A stretch of 64,000 bases of DNA from Polytrichum commune (taxonomy: Eukaryota > Streptophyta > Polytrichopsida > Polytrichales > Polytrichaceae): the NCBI GenBank assembly GCA_950295325.1, contig OX485806.1, positions 37,202,001 through 37,266,000 on the forward strand. Direction: 5' to 3'. Every line of letters starts with the position of its first letter. Positions within the stretch are counted from its first letter, which is position 1. Below the pieces are notes generated by a model. That model was not told the DNA's origin and made no database searches. It saw nothing but the letters and a program-made list of their open reading frames with translations. The translations under genes and the position numbers were made by a program. Of this stretch, positions 1 to 12,740 are shown piece by piece.

Positions 1-1414
1 TTATTTTCTAATTGGCCATCGTGTACTTCTAGAACATTGCTTTTAGGTTCATTTTAATTTTAGTTGGACCTATTTACATTTTCTTACCTCCATGCCAAAA
101 CACTACCAAAATGTCTATATATATATATCCAAAAACCCAAAGGTCACTATGTTTTTGAAGGTCAAAATTACCATCAAGCAATTTTACTTTTGCCAAAAGG
201 TAGTTTTTGGAAAGTCCAACTCCCTAGTGCTCATTAACCATCATTCAAAAAATACAGCAAAGTTCGTGGAAATAATAAAATATAAAGATAAATAAACAGA
301 TGTAGTTGTATGGTCCTTGTCGGATTGAATGCTTGAGATGACCTTGACATGAGTAAATTTAGCACCATAGATAGCGCCTTAATTTCATCTTTAGTCATGC
401 CGGAATGTGTTTCCAAATGGGTCCAAGTGGGTATAATCCAATGTAGGAATGACACATGGCAAAAGTTATGGAGATTTAGTTATAATTATAGTAGGAAAGG
501 GGTGAACTCTAAGGTATAAAAGTCTCCTTCATAGATTCCAGACCTATGTTCGGGGAAAACCGACGGCTAGTTCATTATCAGCTGATGGATTTCCCCTCAT
601 GGCCGGTCCAAATTTCCAACCATCGGATGGTAATCCGACTGTAATTTCAATCCTCCGGTAATTAGCCGATGGACCAAAAAATGTCCCGGAAATGTAGCCG
701 ATTATTCTTGTGAGATACTGGATTTCAGCCGGAAGCATCCAGAGCGCTATTTGTTTGGGACATCTGATGATGCACTTGAGGAAGTACCCTAAACCTTACA
801 CTTTTTGAATTATGCAACCTTTCCATGACCAAATCCAATTGCTTCTATGAAGAATTGGGGGACCCCTGGCCTTCAAGCGGTGAAGGCATTGCTAGGTTCA
901 ATTCCTGCCAAGGATATTAACTCTTCAAATTTAAAGCTTTGAACATGCCTATCTTTTCACTTATTCAAGATTTTGTACTAAGAAATGATTTCTAATAACT
1001 TTTCATACATTTTTTAAACAATTAGTGCCGATATGAATTCCATTTAATCGGATATTGGCCAATGAAAATATGAAAATATAGGCAATTGGCCGATTGATTT
1101 TACAAAAGACCGGCTCTTGCCGATGTAAATTGGAAAAAATCCGATCCTTCGTAGCAACTACTGGCAATTAGCCACTAAGGCTTCAAAAACTTCCCGAACT
1201 CTGTTCCAGACACCTTCAACATCATGACAATGTTTACATGACAATGTTTACATGACAAACATCTTGATGATCAAGAAAGCTCTTCTCCAACCACAATGTC
1301 ATAACAAATGGAATCTCAAAATCAAGACATTTCACACTATTCCATTATACCGCTTGTTTCACTTCACTATAATTTATTCATAACGTAACGCCCTGATTGT
1401 GTCAATTGTGAAAC

Positions 1415-1549
1415 ACATGTTGTATAATTTATAAATTTAACACACATACAAAACATGTTGTATAATTTACAAATATAACACACATACAAAACATGTTGTC
1501 TAATTTATAAATATAACACACATATAAAACATGTTGTCTAATTTATAAA
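1415..1549. repeat. 38-bp tandem repeat, about 3.5 copies
   Basis: The word ACATGTTGT recurs at 1415, 1453, 1491 and 1529, exactly 38 bases apart. Each unit continues with TAATTTA(T/C)AAAT and an ACACACAT stretch. Copies differ at only a few positions. No function is visible. Confidence 0.85.
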
Positions 1550-1599
1550 TAACATCTCTATCTCCAAACAATGTATCTTTTGCCTCCCGAACACGAGCA

Positions 1600-2245
1600 A
1601 GTCGGTTAAGCATAAATTTTGGGATTGTATCCAAGCTAGATGGGCATGAAGATGGGCCACGTTCATTATGCACGAACTCTGAGCGGTAACTCCGACAGTT
1701 TCAACTGGAAACAAGCACTTTTCGGGGAAAGGCTCCCTCGCAAATATGGCAAGAAAATTAGAATTTGGCACCTCCTTCGGGGCATTACTCTTTGGATTAT
1801 TTGGATCGAACGCAATGACAAGGTGTTCAACAATGAACAATGGCATGAAACTAAGGTTAAACATCGCATTTGGGATGAACTTATTGTCTGCGCCAAAGCG
1901 GCTTGGAATCAGGTGATCAAACAAATCAAAATCAGTAGCTTTTCCGCGGTGGCCATGCTCCAAGGTTTCGACAAAACTTGGGGTGCTAGGAATGTCCTTT
2001 GTAGAAGATGCAATTTACATATTGAATGGAATTGGAAAAGGCAATGTAGATAGGTAGGTTTTCATTCTTGGGGGTCTTCTTGGTGGCTCGGGGGTTGTCC
2101 TTGGTGGGGATTGGTTGTCTTTACTCTTTACGTAGCGGTGTTTCGCGTTTGAGGGCCCCCGCCTCCCCTCTTTGTGGGCGCGTTTTCTCCTTGGTGTTAT
2201 TCATTTGGCGTTGGCTTTGTTGGTCTTTTGTCTCAAAAAAATAAA
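1600..2245 (+). mobile_element. 3' end of an L1-like plant LINE (5'-truncated)
   Basis: The plus strand encodes a 137-residue tail (1640-2053) with the sequence WIIWIERNDKVFNN followed by a Trp-rich end (WNQVI, WNWK). This is the typical C-terminal region after the RT and zf-RVT zinc knuckle in plant LINEs. The RT itself is absent, so the copy is 5'-truncated. After the stop comes a G/T-rich 3' untranslated stretch ending near 2235 in a short A-rich run, as expected of a LINE tail. This is a different lineage from the dual-endonuclease LINEs elsewhere in the window. Family assignment is from motif recognition only. Confidence 0.6.
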
Positions 2246-2274
2246 AATTAGCTATATATATATGTAACATGTTG

Positions 2275-2840
2275 TATGTGTGCAACCACTTATGGTATCT
2301 AGTGTTACGTACACTAGTTGCAAAGGGCCTAAACTAGATGTCTAGAGGTCTAAAAGTGTCAACTCTGCAAATTGCCAATATGATATTATTCATAAACAAA
2401 TGTAACTTTTTAGATGAAAGTTTACTTCTTTATGAAATTCAGCGTAGCACGTTGGGATACACTTGAGATGATAGTTTTTGCATTTTAGTATGCATGGGAA
2501 GATATTATTGAGCATATTAATGGCAAGTGTCATGCATTCACATTTTACTATGCAAGAGGAGGATATTATTGAGCATACTAATGTCAAGTCTCATTTGTGT
2601 ACACTTGACTTGACTTGTAGATCATTGTGTAACATAGGCATACACCTCACAACACTATTGAACGTCCTAATGCCAATATATCAATAAGCACACTTGAATG
2701 CCAAGTGTCATGAGATGATCCTAATGGTCTGGTTGTTGATCATTAGTGGAACCTAGCATATGCCTCAAAATAGGGTAAGTGACACCTATTACGCATGTGG
2801 CACCGAATACCATAAACAACGTAGTGGGAATGTAGCTTGT
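2275..2840. repeat. Dispersed repeat, copy 1 (partner at 12.2-12.7 kb)
   Basis: This stretch is similar along its length to 12186-12740 in the same orientation. Shared landmarks are ACGTACACTA, CTAGATGTCTAGAGGTCT, the AGTATG(C/T)ATGGG(A/G)AGATATT block and GCCAAGTGTCATG. Divergence is moderate with several indels. No reading frame is conserved between the copies, so it is probably a non-coding transposon or part of one. Ends are not resolved. Confidence 0.7.
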
Positions 2841-3089
2841 AATGTACGAAGAAAAGCATGAAGAAGTGACCATGTGTGCAAGATAACCTTTTTTGGGGAG
2901 TATTTTGAATATTGATTGGTTGGCTTTAGGCAATCACAAATTGGTGCATATGTGGCTATTACAAACATGTTTATTTAGTAGATATTGACAAAAATAACTT
3001 AATAGTTTCACATATTGGCTATACACATTGAAAGCAAGATTGAAATATATGGCGATATTTATACTAAAAATAGTAGTCAAAAGCATAAA

Positions 3090-5370
3090 TTGGTTTGTTG
3101 TAGGTGGTTTCTTCGTTTGTTGGTCGGTCTGCGGTTTTGTTGCCCGAGATTCCGGTGTATGCTCTAACTTTTTGTATTGTTATGTTGTGTTTGGTCCATA
3201 GAATTTGATGGATTATGGCTATGATATGTAGTTTGTCAGGGTGGTTGTGCTAGGATGAGGGGTGACGGATGTGATTGTCAATGAGATACATGGTGGTGAG
3301 GTTAAATATGTTGGTTTTTTGTGATTGGTCTTTTGTGGCGACGAGGGCAATGAATAGAGCTAAAATTCCACGCACAATAAGTTTGGTAGTCTAGGGAGTC
3401 TTTCAGCAATACAAAGGTCATTATTTGGACTATATACCCTTAAGAGAACAATGTTTCCTATGTGGTGTTTTATTGGCGGTATGAAAGAACCATATGTATA
3501 TATGCATTGTCATGGGTTGTATTTGGGGGTATTTATGTGGTGGAACATGTCAAGGAGGGGGGATTATATTGCTATGTAAGGTTGGTGGAATAGTTTTGTG
3601 AATTTGACTTTGTAAATTATGCGTGTGGGTTGTGTGGAGTTGGTTTTCACATGTGTGTTGTAAAGTTTCAAGATGTTGGTTGTGAGGTTTTGAATTGGTT
3701 GTCGGTTTTCTAGAAGGGTTCTTTGGTTGTGAATGCATATTATTGATGTATTGGTATTTGTGCCGGTGTAGGTAGTGGGGCCATTCAAGTACGGAGTTGT
3801 ATTCTAAGGTGTGTTTCTTTTTCTTTTTTTCTGGGAGAGAGAGAGAGAGAGAGAGGTGCATATCTTTGTCTGATTCTAAGATTTTTTTGGGCGTGGTGGT
3901 TGCATATGATTATGGTTGTGGTGGAGGGGTCCAGTGATCGGGGAGATTTTTGGGCATAATCGGTTGAGATCCTAGTGTTTGCAAGTCAAATCAGTTACAT
4001 GTTGACATCTTCCGGTTTTCCTTTGTTAAATTGGGGTATATTCTATAAATTCCTCTAAACTAATCGGTAATTTTCATGTAGTCTTGAACTTCAACCGGTT
4101 ATTTCTCAAACTCAACCGGTTCATATGTAACTAACTACTGGTTCTCCCCGATCATTGGAGGGGTCTTCTTTGGTGGTCATTATTGCCAAGTGGAGGGCTT
4201 CTATGGTGGATTTATGGTATGGTGGGTGCACTATTCCAACACCCATCCATTTCAAGGATTTTGCTAGTCCAGATGAGCTGAAGGTTATGTCACGATTGTG
4301 TGGCAAATTATATTGTCTGAGTTGTGTTCGGCATGTAAGTGGTGAGGAGTAGTACAATTGTGTGATTTGGTAGGCTCTAATAGTATATTTAATGTAGTTA
4401 GGTGGAGTGTTTGGTGGTTGTTGTTGGGGTTGGGGTTGGGGTTGGGGTTGCATTTTTTTGGTTTTTTCTTTGGTAGAACTATGATGTATCTTTGAGTAAG
4501 ACAAAGTATTTTGGTGGCAAAGTCTTGTGGGGTTGGTTTGAGGAAGATAGCCCTATGATGTGTTTTTATTTTGTGTGAATATCTCCCACAACCACTAGAA
4601 TCTTGTGAGTGGGATGGAGATGAAGTGTGCTCCTGTGTGGTCAAATATGTATGCGTCATGTCTTTGGATTTAGATAGCAGGGTTGACATACGTGGATGTC
4701 TTTATATGGGTTGTATTCTTTGATGTACAAGGTTAAGTGTGGGGCTTCTATAGGATGTTTGTTGAATCTATGATCTTTGGATTGGGAAAATTTGATATAT
4801 GAGTCATAGGTGGCTAGTGTGTTTTTATTATATGTGGCTTGTGTAATTTTATGAAGTAGGAATAGATTGTGGTCTAAGGCAGTGTTGTCTGTGTGGAGAA
4901 GTTGGGGCTCTCCTACCCATTTGGTGGTGATTGGGGTTGTGTTCCATTGGCATAGGTAGGATTTCTTGATGGGTTGGACTCCCGATTTATCTTTGCCGGA
5001 GGTGGTTTTTGTGTTGATGACGAGATGCATTTGTACTCTAACGTGTTGATTGTCGTTATTGGTTTTTAGAGCATAGTTGGTTCTTGTGGTGGGGGTGTGG
5101 CTATTGATTATGTTGGGGGTGGGAATAGGATTTTAGCTTGTTGTAAGGCTTCTTTGATTACTTTTGGGGAGGCTTTGAAATTGATTTGGAATCCTAGTGG
5201 AGATGAAATATATCGGGTGGTTGGGTTTTGGATTTGGGTGATGGTGGTGATTATGGAGTTTGTTGAGGTATGCAGTGGAATGTTTTTTCTTCCGTTGAAA
5301 TTCTTTTGCACACTAGAGACTTCTTTTTTTCTTCTTCTTCTTTGGTTGGGTTCAAAAAATCTCATAACTT
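3090..5370 (-). mobile_element. Decayed Dualen-like LINE fragment (region between RT and RNase H)
   Basis: The minus strand encodes broken pieces that match the better preserved copies in this window. Near 4.9-5.0 kb the SYLCQW and KEYNPYKD region parallels SYLCQW and NECNPKSD of the 47-kb copy. At 4.2-4.4 kb YYSSPLTCRTQLRQYNLPHNRD parallels YFSSPVTCSTQFTQFHSPFNRD of the 20-kb copy. At 3.1-3.4 kb a decayed RNase H end is recognisable (NHPDKLHIIAI, QKVRAYTGISGNKTAD). Reading right to left the order agrees with the other copies. The fragment lacks RT and AP endonuclease, has many stops and frameshifts, and is interrupted by the MITE at 3932-4157. It represents a more divergent subfamily. Confidence 0.65.
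3932..4157. mobile_element. hAT-like MITE, 226 bp, with 8-bp target duplication
   Basis: The left end reads CAGTGATCGGGGAGA and the right end, reverse-complemented, reads CAATGATCGGGGAGA: a 15-bp terminal inverted repeat with one mismatch. The element is flanked on both sides by GAGGGGTC (3924-3931 and 4158-4165). An 8-bp duplication with CA(G/A)TG-type ends is the hAT signature. It carries no protein-coding potential and sits inside the decayed LINE at 3.1-5.4 kb. A diverged, inverted copy lies at about 60.3-60.5 kb. Confidence 0.85.
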
Positions 5371-5440
5371 ATGGGTAGCCCTATCCACCTCCTTTGAAAA
5401 CTCATAGGGGGGAGGTTTAATGTTCCCCGTTTAACATTGC
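5345..5440. repeat. Short dispersed repeat, copy 1 (partner at 6.82 kb)
   Basis: GGTTCAAAAAATCTCA is followed by CCTATCCACCTCC, a short A-rich spacer and GGGGGGAGGTTTAA. The same order occurs at 6820-6905 in the same orientation, about 1.47 kb away. The CCACCTCC and GGAGG blocks can pair as a small hairpin. It could mark the two ends of a decayed element, but I see no protein in between. Confidence 0.5.
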
Positions 5441-5444
5441 AGTT

Positions 5445-8290
5445 TGAGAATATTTTATGCTCCTTGTTGTATTTACGTAAATTTCATTTTGCTATTAAAA
5501 CCCTACATGTCTTTAAATGGTTCAATTGTCCACAATAGGTGTTCTCACTTTTGGTGTCAAAATATGAACACTAATAAGAGTTCCCATAAAAGAATAATCT
5601 CCCCCCTCCCCCCCATCTTGACATTTTGCAATCTTTCTTCTAAGGGCTAAAAGGGGCCAAGTATCAGAAAAAAAATTGGAGACCACGAAAAGCATGTGTT
5701 AAATATCCAAATTCACACAGTTGTAGGGGCCATCCTTACTCTGGTTGCCACCTCTCTACAACCATAAAGCTTCATGAATGTCACCGTCCACTACATAGTC
5801 TTCTCTTGGCTACCATCCTTCTCTATATGGAGTTGGTGACACAACAGCTTTGCCAATGGATTGGAGTCCTATGACCACATGTGGGATATCCCTCGTCCAT
5901 TTTCCCTCTCCCTCAATCTTCATTGCCACTTCATTCATTGCCTCTAAGCTCTTCATCGCCATAGCAATCACAAACTGCCAATTCACCATTGCCTTTGGTA
6001 GCGCCCTTGTATTTGGTTTCATCGCCCATGATGAATGTGCATTGGTTGCTAGTGCTTAGTGGTGGTAATTGCAATGAATTGTAACCAATCTCTTTGTTGA
6101 TTCCTCCCTAATTCCAACTTGCGAAGCTTTTGTTTCATGATGGGGAGTTTTACCTTGCGCACTTCACACTACAATGGAGTTGGGGGAGTGGTGAGCAACT
6201 GTCATGCAATGGTTTTTGGAATTTGTACGATTGTGGGGGGATGGATTCAAGGGCCAATACCTCAATTGTACACAGCCGCCGCAACCAAACGGGAAAGCTC
6301 AAACCCTCCCTTGTTTATGTTTTATGTGAAGTATGTTTTGTTGTGATTTGTAGTTGTTCTTATGAATGTTATTGGTATAGTGTGGGATGTGGTTGAATGC
6401 GGTGTGATTACATTCAATCTTGCTTGATTAGGTTGAATGTGTATGAATACTTGTGAAAGTAGAAGGCATTACATAAAATATTAAAAAAAACATACTCAAA
6501 TCAACACACTAATTTAAGTTTCATTTTAGAATGACAAAGACCCTTTCAAATGGTAAGCCACAAAAATTACAACTTCAATGCTAATGAGGATTTTGTAATA
6601 TTTTGACTTCCAAGTTAGTTACATGCTTAATTGACAATTTCGCATTAGAAATGAAATCCCAGTCAATTGTTTATTTAGTGAGTGAAGTACATATAAATCG
6701 GATATTGAACCTTGAAGGTGAAATGCACTTAATATGGGATTTGTGGACAAGCGACCTTCAAGAATGCAAGGACAATATTTTCTCTAAAGTTGAACAGGGC
6801 AGAGAGCAATTCTCGGTCAGGTTCAAAAAATCTCAATTTTTTTGAGTAACTCCTATCCACCTCCCCTAAAAGCTTGTGGGGGGAGGTTTAACACCCCCCA
6901 TTGTCATATCATGTGGAATATCCAACTTCAAGACATTTCACACTATCCCATAGCACTTGTTTCATTTCACTATCATAGTGTGTTCAGAATGTATTGCGCT
7001 AGTTGTGTCACATGTGAAATACATGTTGTTTGTTCTCAAGTGCGAATGTAGACTTGTAATGCTTCCGGTTTTGTAGATTCAGAGAGAGTTCCCCCATTTT
7101 CAACCATGCTCCCATTGATCCTTTATAAATGTGAACATTTCAACATAGCCAAAATTCAAGGAGATTCATACATATTCCTCGTTGTGGAATCCCATGTCAA
7201 GGTAAATTTTTGTTTACAACTTTACTGCAGTATTTGCGCGATCCATAATGAAAGTATCTAGTGACAATTTGACTTTCGGTAACAATGAACTTTAACACTA
7301 TACATTACGTTTCTCAAATCAAGTTTTTTCCTTGGTTAAATCCTCTTCTTCCAGCTACATCAAAGGTTCAATACTAGAAGGGAAGAAAATACAGTTGTGA
7401 TTACTTCTGTTTTATTGAAAAATAAGCATGATATATTTGTCAAAATTAGCTAACCCCTAAATGTGTAGGCCATCTGAATCAAGTCAAATATGAGTTATAA
7501 AATGTGAGTTGGAGACTTTATTTGCAGTTAATATACAATGAGGGCCACTTCACACACGAGGCTGAGAACCCATGACGATTACACTTCAAACACTCTCATT
7601 GGTGGAAAAGGTGGAGCCGGTCCAAGTTCACTTCACACTATGCTTGAGGGACCAACGGAGTATATATGTGAATGCAAGATGGATGTAAAGTCTACATGGA
7701 TTCTTACATGGCATCAAATGGATCGTGTTTCATGGTCACTTGGACTATTTTCAAAAACCATCTCTTGGAGATAAGTCTAACACAAAATCGGGAGACCAAG
7801 GCACTCTCAATGCTAACAACTGTCGATTTATTCTATTTTATCACGTGTGAGGACCCGCATGAATAGAAATTCATTGAAATAGCATTTGATTGAGGGCCCG
7901 GTCACATATGACTTTACACTACACTTGAGGCTCTGTGAACCACACTACATGATTTTGGAGGTGTCTTGGGATGGCCTTTGGACACTTTCTTTTGAGCTCT
8001 CACCATTTCATGGACATGGCTCTTGGCTCGTGTGTGAAGTGGCCCTGAGACTTGTTGTTAAATGGTTGATTTTAAGTATATCTATGATCTCCACCAAGTC
8101 ATTTTAGAAGAAATTTCCCTCCAAGAACACAAACTTTCCAAGATCATGCAAAATCCTATAAACTTTGTTTTGGTTGGCAAAAATTATGACGAGATTTTTT
8201 TTTAAGTAACATCATCAGGCAACTCACCTTGTTACTTTTCTCAAATCTTAAACTAAAATAAAACTGAATGTTTGTTTGTTGTTGATAGGG
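5445..8290. other. No supported gene; AT-rich DNA with short dispersed repeats
   Basis: Open frames here are short and show no recognisable domain. The stretch at 6938-7028 resembles 1330-1425 (both carry a CACTAT-CCC/T-GCTTGTTTCA block followed by GTGAAA(C/T)ACATGTTG), another dispersed repeat. The copy of the CCACCTCC/GGAGG repeat lies at 6820-6905. Nothing else can be supported. Confidence 0.5.
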
Positions 8291-8295
8291 ATATA

Positions 8296-8712
8296 CTCCC
8301 TCCGTTTCAGGAAGAAAAAAAAGTTACGTTTTAGAAAATCCGTGGGCTTAAGGTCATTTTTCGTACTTTTAGCACGAAATTGTGTGCGTTGCATAGCTCT
8401 CACTAAGCGCTATTTGGCGAGCTAGGGGTGTCCATAGTAACACCCGTTCATTGCCATTGACAATTGACACCGATTGATCTCACACATAAAACCGCGTCGA
8501 TGTGCGTCGACGCCGTCGAGTCCAAATATCATTTTATTAAACATGTGTAAACTATTATTTGACTTGGTAGTTCATCAAAAACAACATTTGCATTGTTTCT
8601 GGCAACATTCTAGTTCGTTTGGCGAAGTTTGAGAGAATTTTCACCAAATGTAACTTTTATTTCGTAACGCAGTTTATGTCCAAACATAAATTCTATTTTG
8701 AAATAGAGGGAG
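8296..8712. mobile_element. Stowaway-like (Tc1/mariner) MITE, about 417 bp
   Basis: The left end CTCCCTCCGTTTC follows a TA dinucleotide and is the familiar Stowaway terminal sequence. The right end, reverse-complemented, reads CTCCCTCTATTTC: 11 of 13 positions agree. The right-hand TA is CA here, one mutation from the expected TA duplication. There is no coding capacity. A GC-rich partial palindrome around GCGTCGATGTGCGTCGACG lies inside near 8500. Confidence 0.65.
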
Positions 8713-8719
8713 CATCAAA

Positions 8720-9995
8720 TAACAAGTTGTTTGAGGTGATACCATTTATGGTAGTTTTCCACGTGACAATTATGCTACTTTGGATCGCAATAAGGCCTTT
8801 GACCCCCCAAGTCGAATTGCATTCATTAAGAATGTCCTGGTAAGCCACGTTCGGGGCCTTCTCCAAATGCTTAAGAGTCCATTTCCATTCAATCATACTA
8901 TAATCATGTGGCCCTGCTGTGTGTCACACTTTGGAGTGCATGGCTTCAATTGAGATTCAATAATAAATTTGAGGTGGTTGAAAGACTTCTGCACCCAATG
9001 TGGGCGGATTTGCACATGCATGGAGGTTCCATTTGCAAATTGGATAGTGGGGCTATATCACTAGCCAAATATACGCCAAACCCCTCAACTTTTTGCACAA
9101 ATTCCAACGAACTGGATATATTTTGCCAAGGATGAGCTAAATCACTTAGAAGCCAACAAATTCCATCCAACTTCGGCCAAATCCTTTCGTGAGTGGCAAT
9201 TCCAATTGTGAGCACAACGGATTGAATTTGGCTATAGAGAATGGAGGATTCAAATCCCGGTGACTATTTGTTTGCGAATTGGCTTGCTAATGGGGAGGGG
9301 TCCCAGGGGTGGACTCTTGATTGGAAACCTAAACGACATCCATGTTCACTTTGTGATGAGAAAGTCATTGAACAAAATTTCATCCATAGCATGTAACTCA
9401 ACAATTGCATCAAACAAACAAAGACAAGAGAAAATAAACTTAGCCACATTTTGGAGAGCAAAACTCAAGCAAGCCCATGAGCACTCCAATAGCCTCTAGC
9501 TTGTCTTATAACCCAAATGCGAACCCTTACAAGAATGGTCAAGGCAGTCATTGAGGACTAGTATCATATGACAATAATGAATGAAAATGCGAATTCGATG
9601 AAACTAACACATCAATTTCTCTAAACCTTAGGGCCCCTTTTGTACCTATACATTTACTTCAAAACAATAATAGTCTTTTTAAATAATGGGGTTGGACTCT
9701 TCATTGGAAACCTAAATGGCGTGCGTAGGTCATTATAAAATTAAACCCCATACATACAAGAAATTTACAAAGAAAAACAAGTGTATACATACTAACGGCA
9801 TGTTGGGAAATGGGCTCATGTATTTATACCAAGATTTTCAATATAATGTTAAATGAAAATTTATTACACATGAAATCCACTTTCACTTTCCTATGAAAGA
9901 GTTGTTTTCATCCATAGCATCTAACTCATAAATTATATCAAACAAACAAAGACAAGAGTGCAATTGTTGCATAGAGCAATTAATATGCAAGCGAG
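8720..9995. other. No supported gene
   Basis: Several frames of 65-90 codons exist on both strands but none shows a recognisable motif, codon structure or a partner elsewhere in the window. The sequence is ordinary AT-rich intergenic DNA. Confidence 0.4.
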
Positions 9996-10000
9996 GTCAT

Positions 10001-10987
10001 TTGGGTTTAGTAACAAAAAGGATTGTGGCAAGCATCGCAAGACTAGATAGGTGCCAATTAACACCCCTAGAGGTTGCCAAATTGAAGGCCTACATGGCTA
10101 TCAATTTACTCGTGGGCATAAAGCATAACCCTAGTGTGCACTTGTGTTGGGGGCAAAAAACAACCTTTCAAGTTTTGTGGTGCCCAATCAACTAATCTAT
10201 TATGAGTAGAAATAGGTTTGATGAGATCACTAGGTGTCTCCATGTGGAGATATGTTTAGTTGAGGAAGAGAAAGGTCATACACAATATGATAAGTTGCAT
10301 AAGATCAAATGGATTATGAAAGACATCAAAGAGAGGGCATCATAACATTATTCATATCCATAACCAGATTGTGTGGGATTGACAATATTCCACAAACTAT
10401 TCCTTGATATTTTCCACATACAGTCTGTCAGTCCCACAGAACATTGTTATGGATTGGAATAATGTTACGACAATAAATTTGGACTTTTTTAATGAGTGAG
10501 TTATAGCCAACATTACACTGTGCCATATGTCATTAAATGTCAACCAAGCCCGAGAAGTGGGGCATCAGAATTTTGGTGTTTGATGGACAAGGAAACAAAG
10601 TATGCATAGGGGTTGGATGTATACATGGGGAATGCTATCTTACCCGGTGACAAGAGATCATTCATAGGAGTCGCACAAGCATACCCTAATGTTGTCAAAG
10701 ACCTTGTGGTAAGATTACATAAAAGAAACCATATTGTGCTCATGGATAATTTCCTTTTTGTCCATCCCTTTATTTCAAGATTATTGGCAAAGGGGAATCA
10801 TGTCATGGGCACCATTAAGGCTCACTACATAGGGTTGCCTAAGGTTGTGAGAAACATCCTCAACGAAACGTTAGAATATAGGATGCACAAGTCTAGGAAA
10901 ATGGTTAGTGCAATATGGGGTAGGTTAAGTCTCCTTGCACTAGGTTGGGGCAACTCATGGTTATATTCTCAAGGCCCACGTGAATGA
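10001..10987 (+). pseudogene. piggyBac-like transposase relic (DDE_Tnp_1_7 type)
   Basis: Three successive plus-strand pieces follow piggyBac transposase order. First, 10001-10195 has ELTPLEV-like and KAYMAINLLVGIKHNPS, matching the helical region before the core. Second, near 10202-10320 MSRNRFDEITRCLHVE and KLHKIKWIMKDIKE match the conserved MSR-RF-LH and pdkl-Ki segment. Third, 10530-10987 has a stretch ending in TKYAYRGLDVYMGNA, then KRNHIVLMDNFLFVHPFISRLLAKGNHVMGTIKAHYIGLPK, the DDE core around the MDNF motif. The pieces are in different frames, and a 130-bp fold-back element interrupts the gene at 10341-10470. The C-terminal Cys-rich domain was not found. It is clearly inactive. Confidence 0.7.
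10341..10470. mobile_element. Fold-back MITE inside the piggyBac relic
   Basis: The two arms, about 43 bases each, are near-perfect reverse complements: (C/T)(A/G)TAACATTATTC at the left outside and GAATAATGTTACG at the right outside, then ATCCATAAC and GTTATGGAT, then GTGGGATTGACA and TGTCAGTCCCAC inside. The spacer is about 40 bases. It carries no gene. I could not define a clean target duplication. Confidence 0.75.
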
Positions 10988-10999
10988 ATGCATGTTGCT

Positions 11000-12180
11000 T
11001 AATAATGTTATGCCGTTGAATAAAATTTAAGTTAAATATTATGTCATATCCCTTAAATGTTCCTGCAACCCAAAATGGGTCGTCACCTAATATTTTAATT
11101 GGGTTTGAGACCCACTAGGTGGCAATCTATGTGGATGGAAGGTATCTATTGGTGTAGGGTGGTGTCCATAACCATGTGGCCCAAAATAACATGTAAAAAC
11201 CTCATACTCCAAGCATGTAGAAATTTTTGTTACATAGTTTGGAATTTCTTGTTTTGGGAGGTGGTCCCATGAGCTGCTTGAATGTAGGAGCCAATGCCTT
11301 TCACACATGATGCCCAATTTGGGTGGGGTTTTTCTTGCTTAGGGCAAGGTGATAGTTGTGCACAACTTGACCAGATGCATTTGGAATTTTTTTAGTGCAC
11401 ATGTTGTACACTCTCAGTCAAAGAATGAATATCCCAAAATGTGCTCATGTGACCCTTCAACTTTGAGGACGACAAACTTCATCTAAAATTCATCAAAAAC
11501 CCCATTTTTATGGGAGCAGCTCATTTTTTAACCACGAAATATATTATGGCAAAGTTTTCAACTAGCATAAATGGTCAAAAAATGTAAAATTTCATGATAT
11601 TCTCTAGTTGTCCCCCTGATGAAGGCCATGTTCACGTGTCAACCTGACCTAGCAAATGTGGTCCGATTGACTTCAAATTGTCACAACAAGAATATATGGT
11701 AGTCTAGTTTACATCCGTACGGTTAGGGTTCTAGAAAATAGAATCGTTTTGGCTACATGATTGAAGTTTGAAACATTGGTGCTACCTTTGCTCGAAAATT
11801 GAATGTGAAGGCTTGAGCATTAGGGGTTAAGCACCGAGAGATATTGATGTATTGAAACACTGGCTTAACATTAAACATTGGACACTTGCATTTTGAGATG
11901 GAGTTCTGGTTCACAGTAACAAAGTCACATGAAAGCTTTGCTGTACTTGTCATCATCATAGGCCTACTATTTGTGAGGGTAGGTTCAACATCAACTTGAT
12001 ATGGAGACAACGCTTTGGAAAGGTTTAGGGTTGAAGGGCTGTAGGGTTTAAGTGTTGATGACAACTATTTGGAAGCCAATTCTCATTGATGTAAGAAAAT
12101 GGCATCCAAGATTGTACTTACATGAGCGTCTTCTGCTAAGATCTCACAAATAATTTTTGAAGTTCTCCTGAATTGAAGAG
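11000..12180. other. No supported gene
   Basis: Only short frames without recognisable domains are present. I see no tandem repeat, TIR pair or LINE piece in this stretch. Confidence 0.4.
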
Positions 12181-12185
12181 AAATA

Positions 12186-12740
12186 CACCATTTATAGTAT
12201 TTGGTGTCACGTACACTATTTGCGGAGGACCTACACTAGATGTCTAGAGGTCTCAAAATGTCACATCCGTTAATTGTTAATATGATGCTATTCGTCAACA
12301 TAAGTAACTCGTTTAAGTGAAATTTGATTTACATAATGATATTTAGCATAACAACTTGGCATACTTGAGATAATAATTTTTCTTTTTAGTATGTATGGGG
12401 AAGATATTCTTGAGCATATTAACGGCAAGTATAAGGTGTTAACATTTTAGTATGAAAGAGGAGGATGTTTTGAGCATGTTAATGTCAAGTGTCATTTGTG
12501 TACACTTATAGTCAACTTGTAGAATATTTTGTAATGTAGGCATACACCTCATAACACTATTGAACAAACTGGTGCCAAGATATTAGTAATTGCACTTGAA
12601 CGCCAAGTGTCATGGGGTGACAATAATGGTGAAGTTGTTGATCATTTGTGTAACCTAGCATACTCCTCAAAACATGGTAAGTGAGACTATTGCTCACGTG
12701 ACACTAAATTTCATAAATGGTGTAGCATGAGATATTGGTT
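12186..12740. repeat. Dispersed repeat, copy 2 (partner at 2.3-2.8 kb)
   Basis: Direct-orientation copy of the 2275-2840 sequence with the same block order, including CTAGATGTCTAGAGGTCT near 12237. Shortly after its end, at 12766-12836, a further 70-bp segment recurs at 15264-15335 (TACTTTTCTTAT-GACACCTAT-TTTGA-TGGT). A run of G residues follows at about 12909-12922. Confidence 0.65.

Noticed and set aside
3550-3861. Minus-strand frame with LSLSLS and Lys runs
   Set aside because: The runs come from GA and A-rich simple repeats at 3815-3860; the remainder is decayed LINE sequence.
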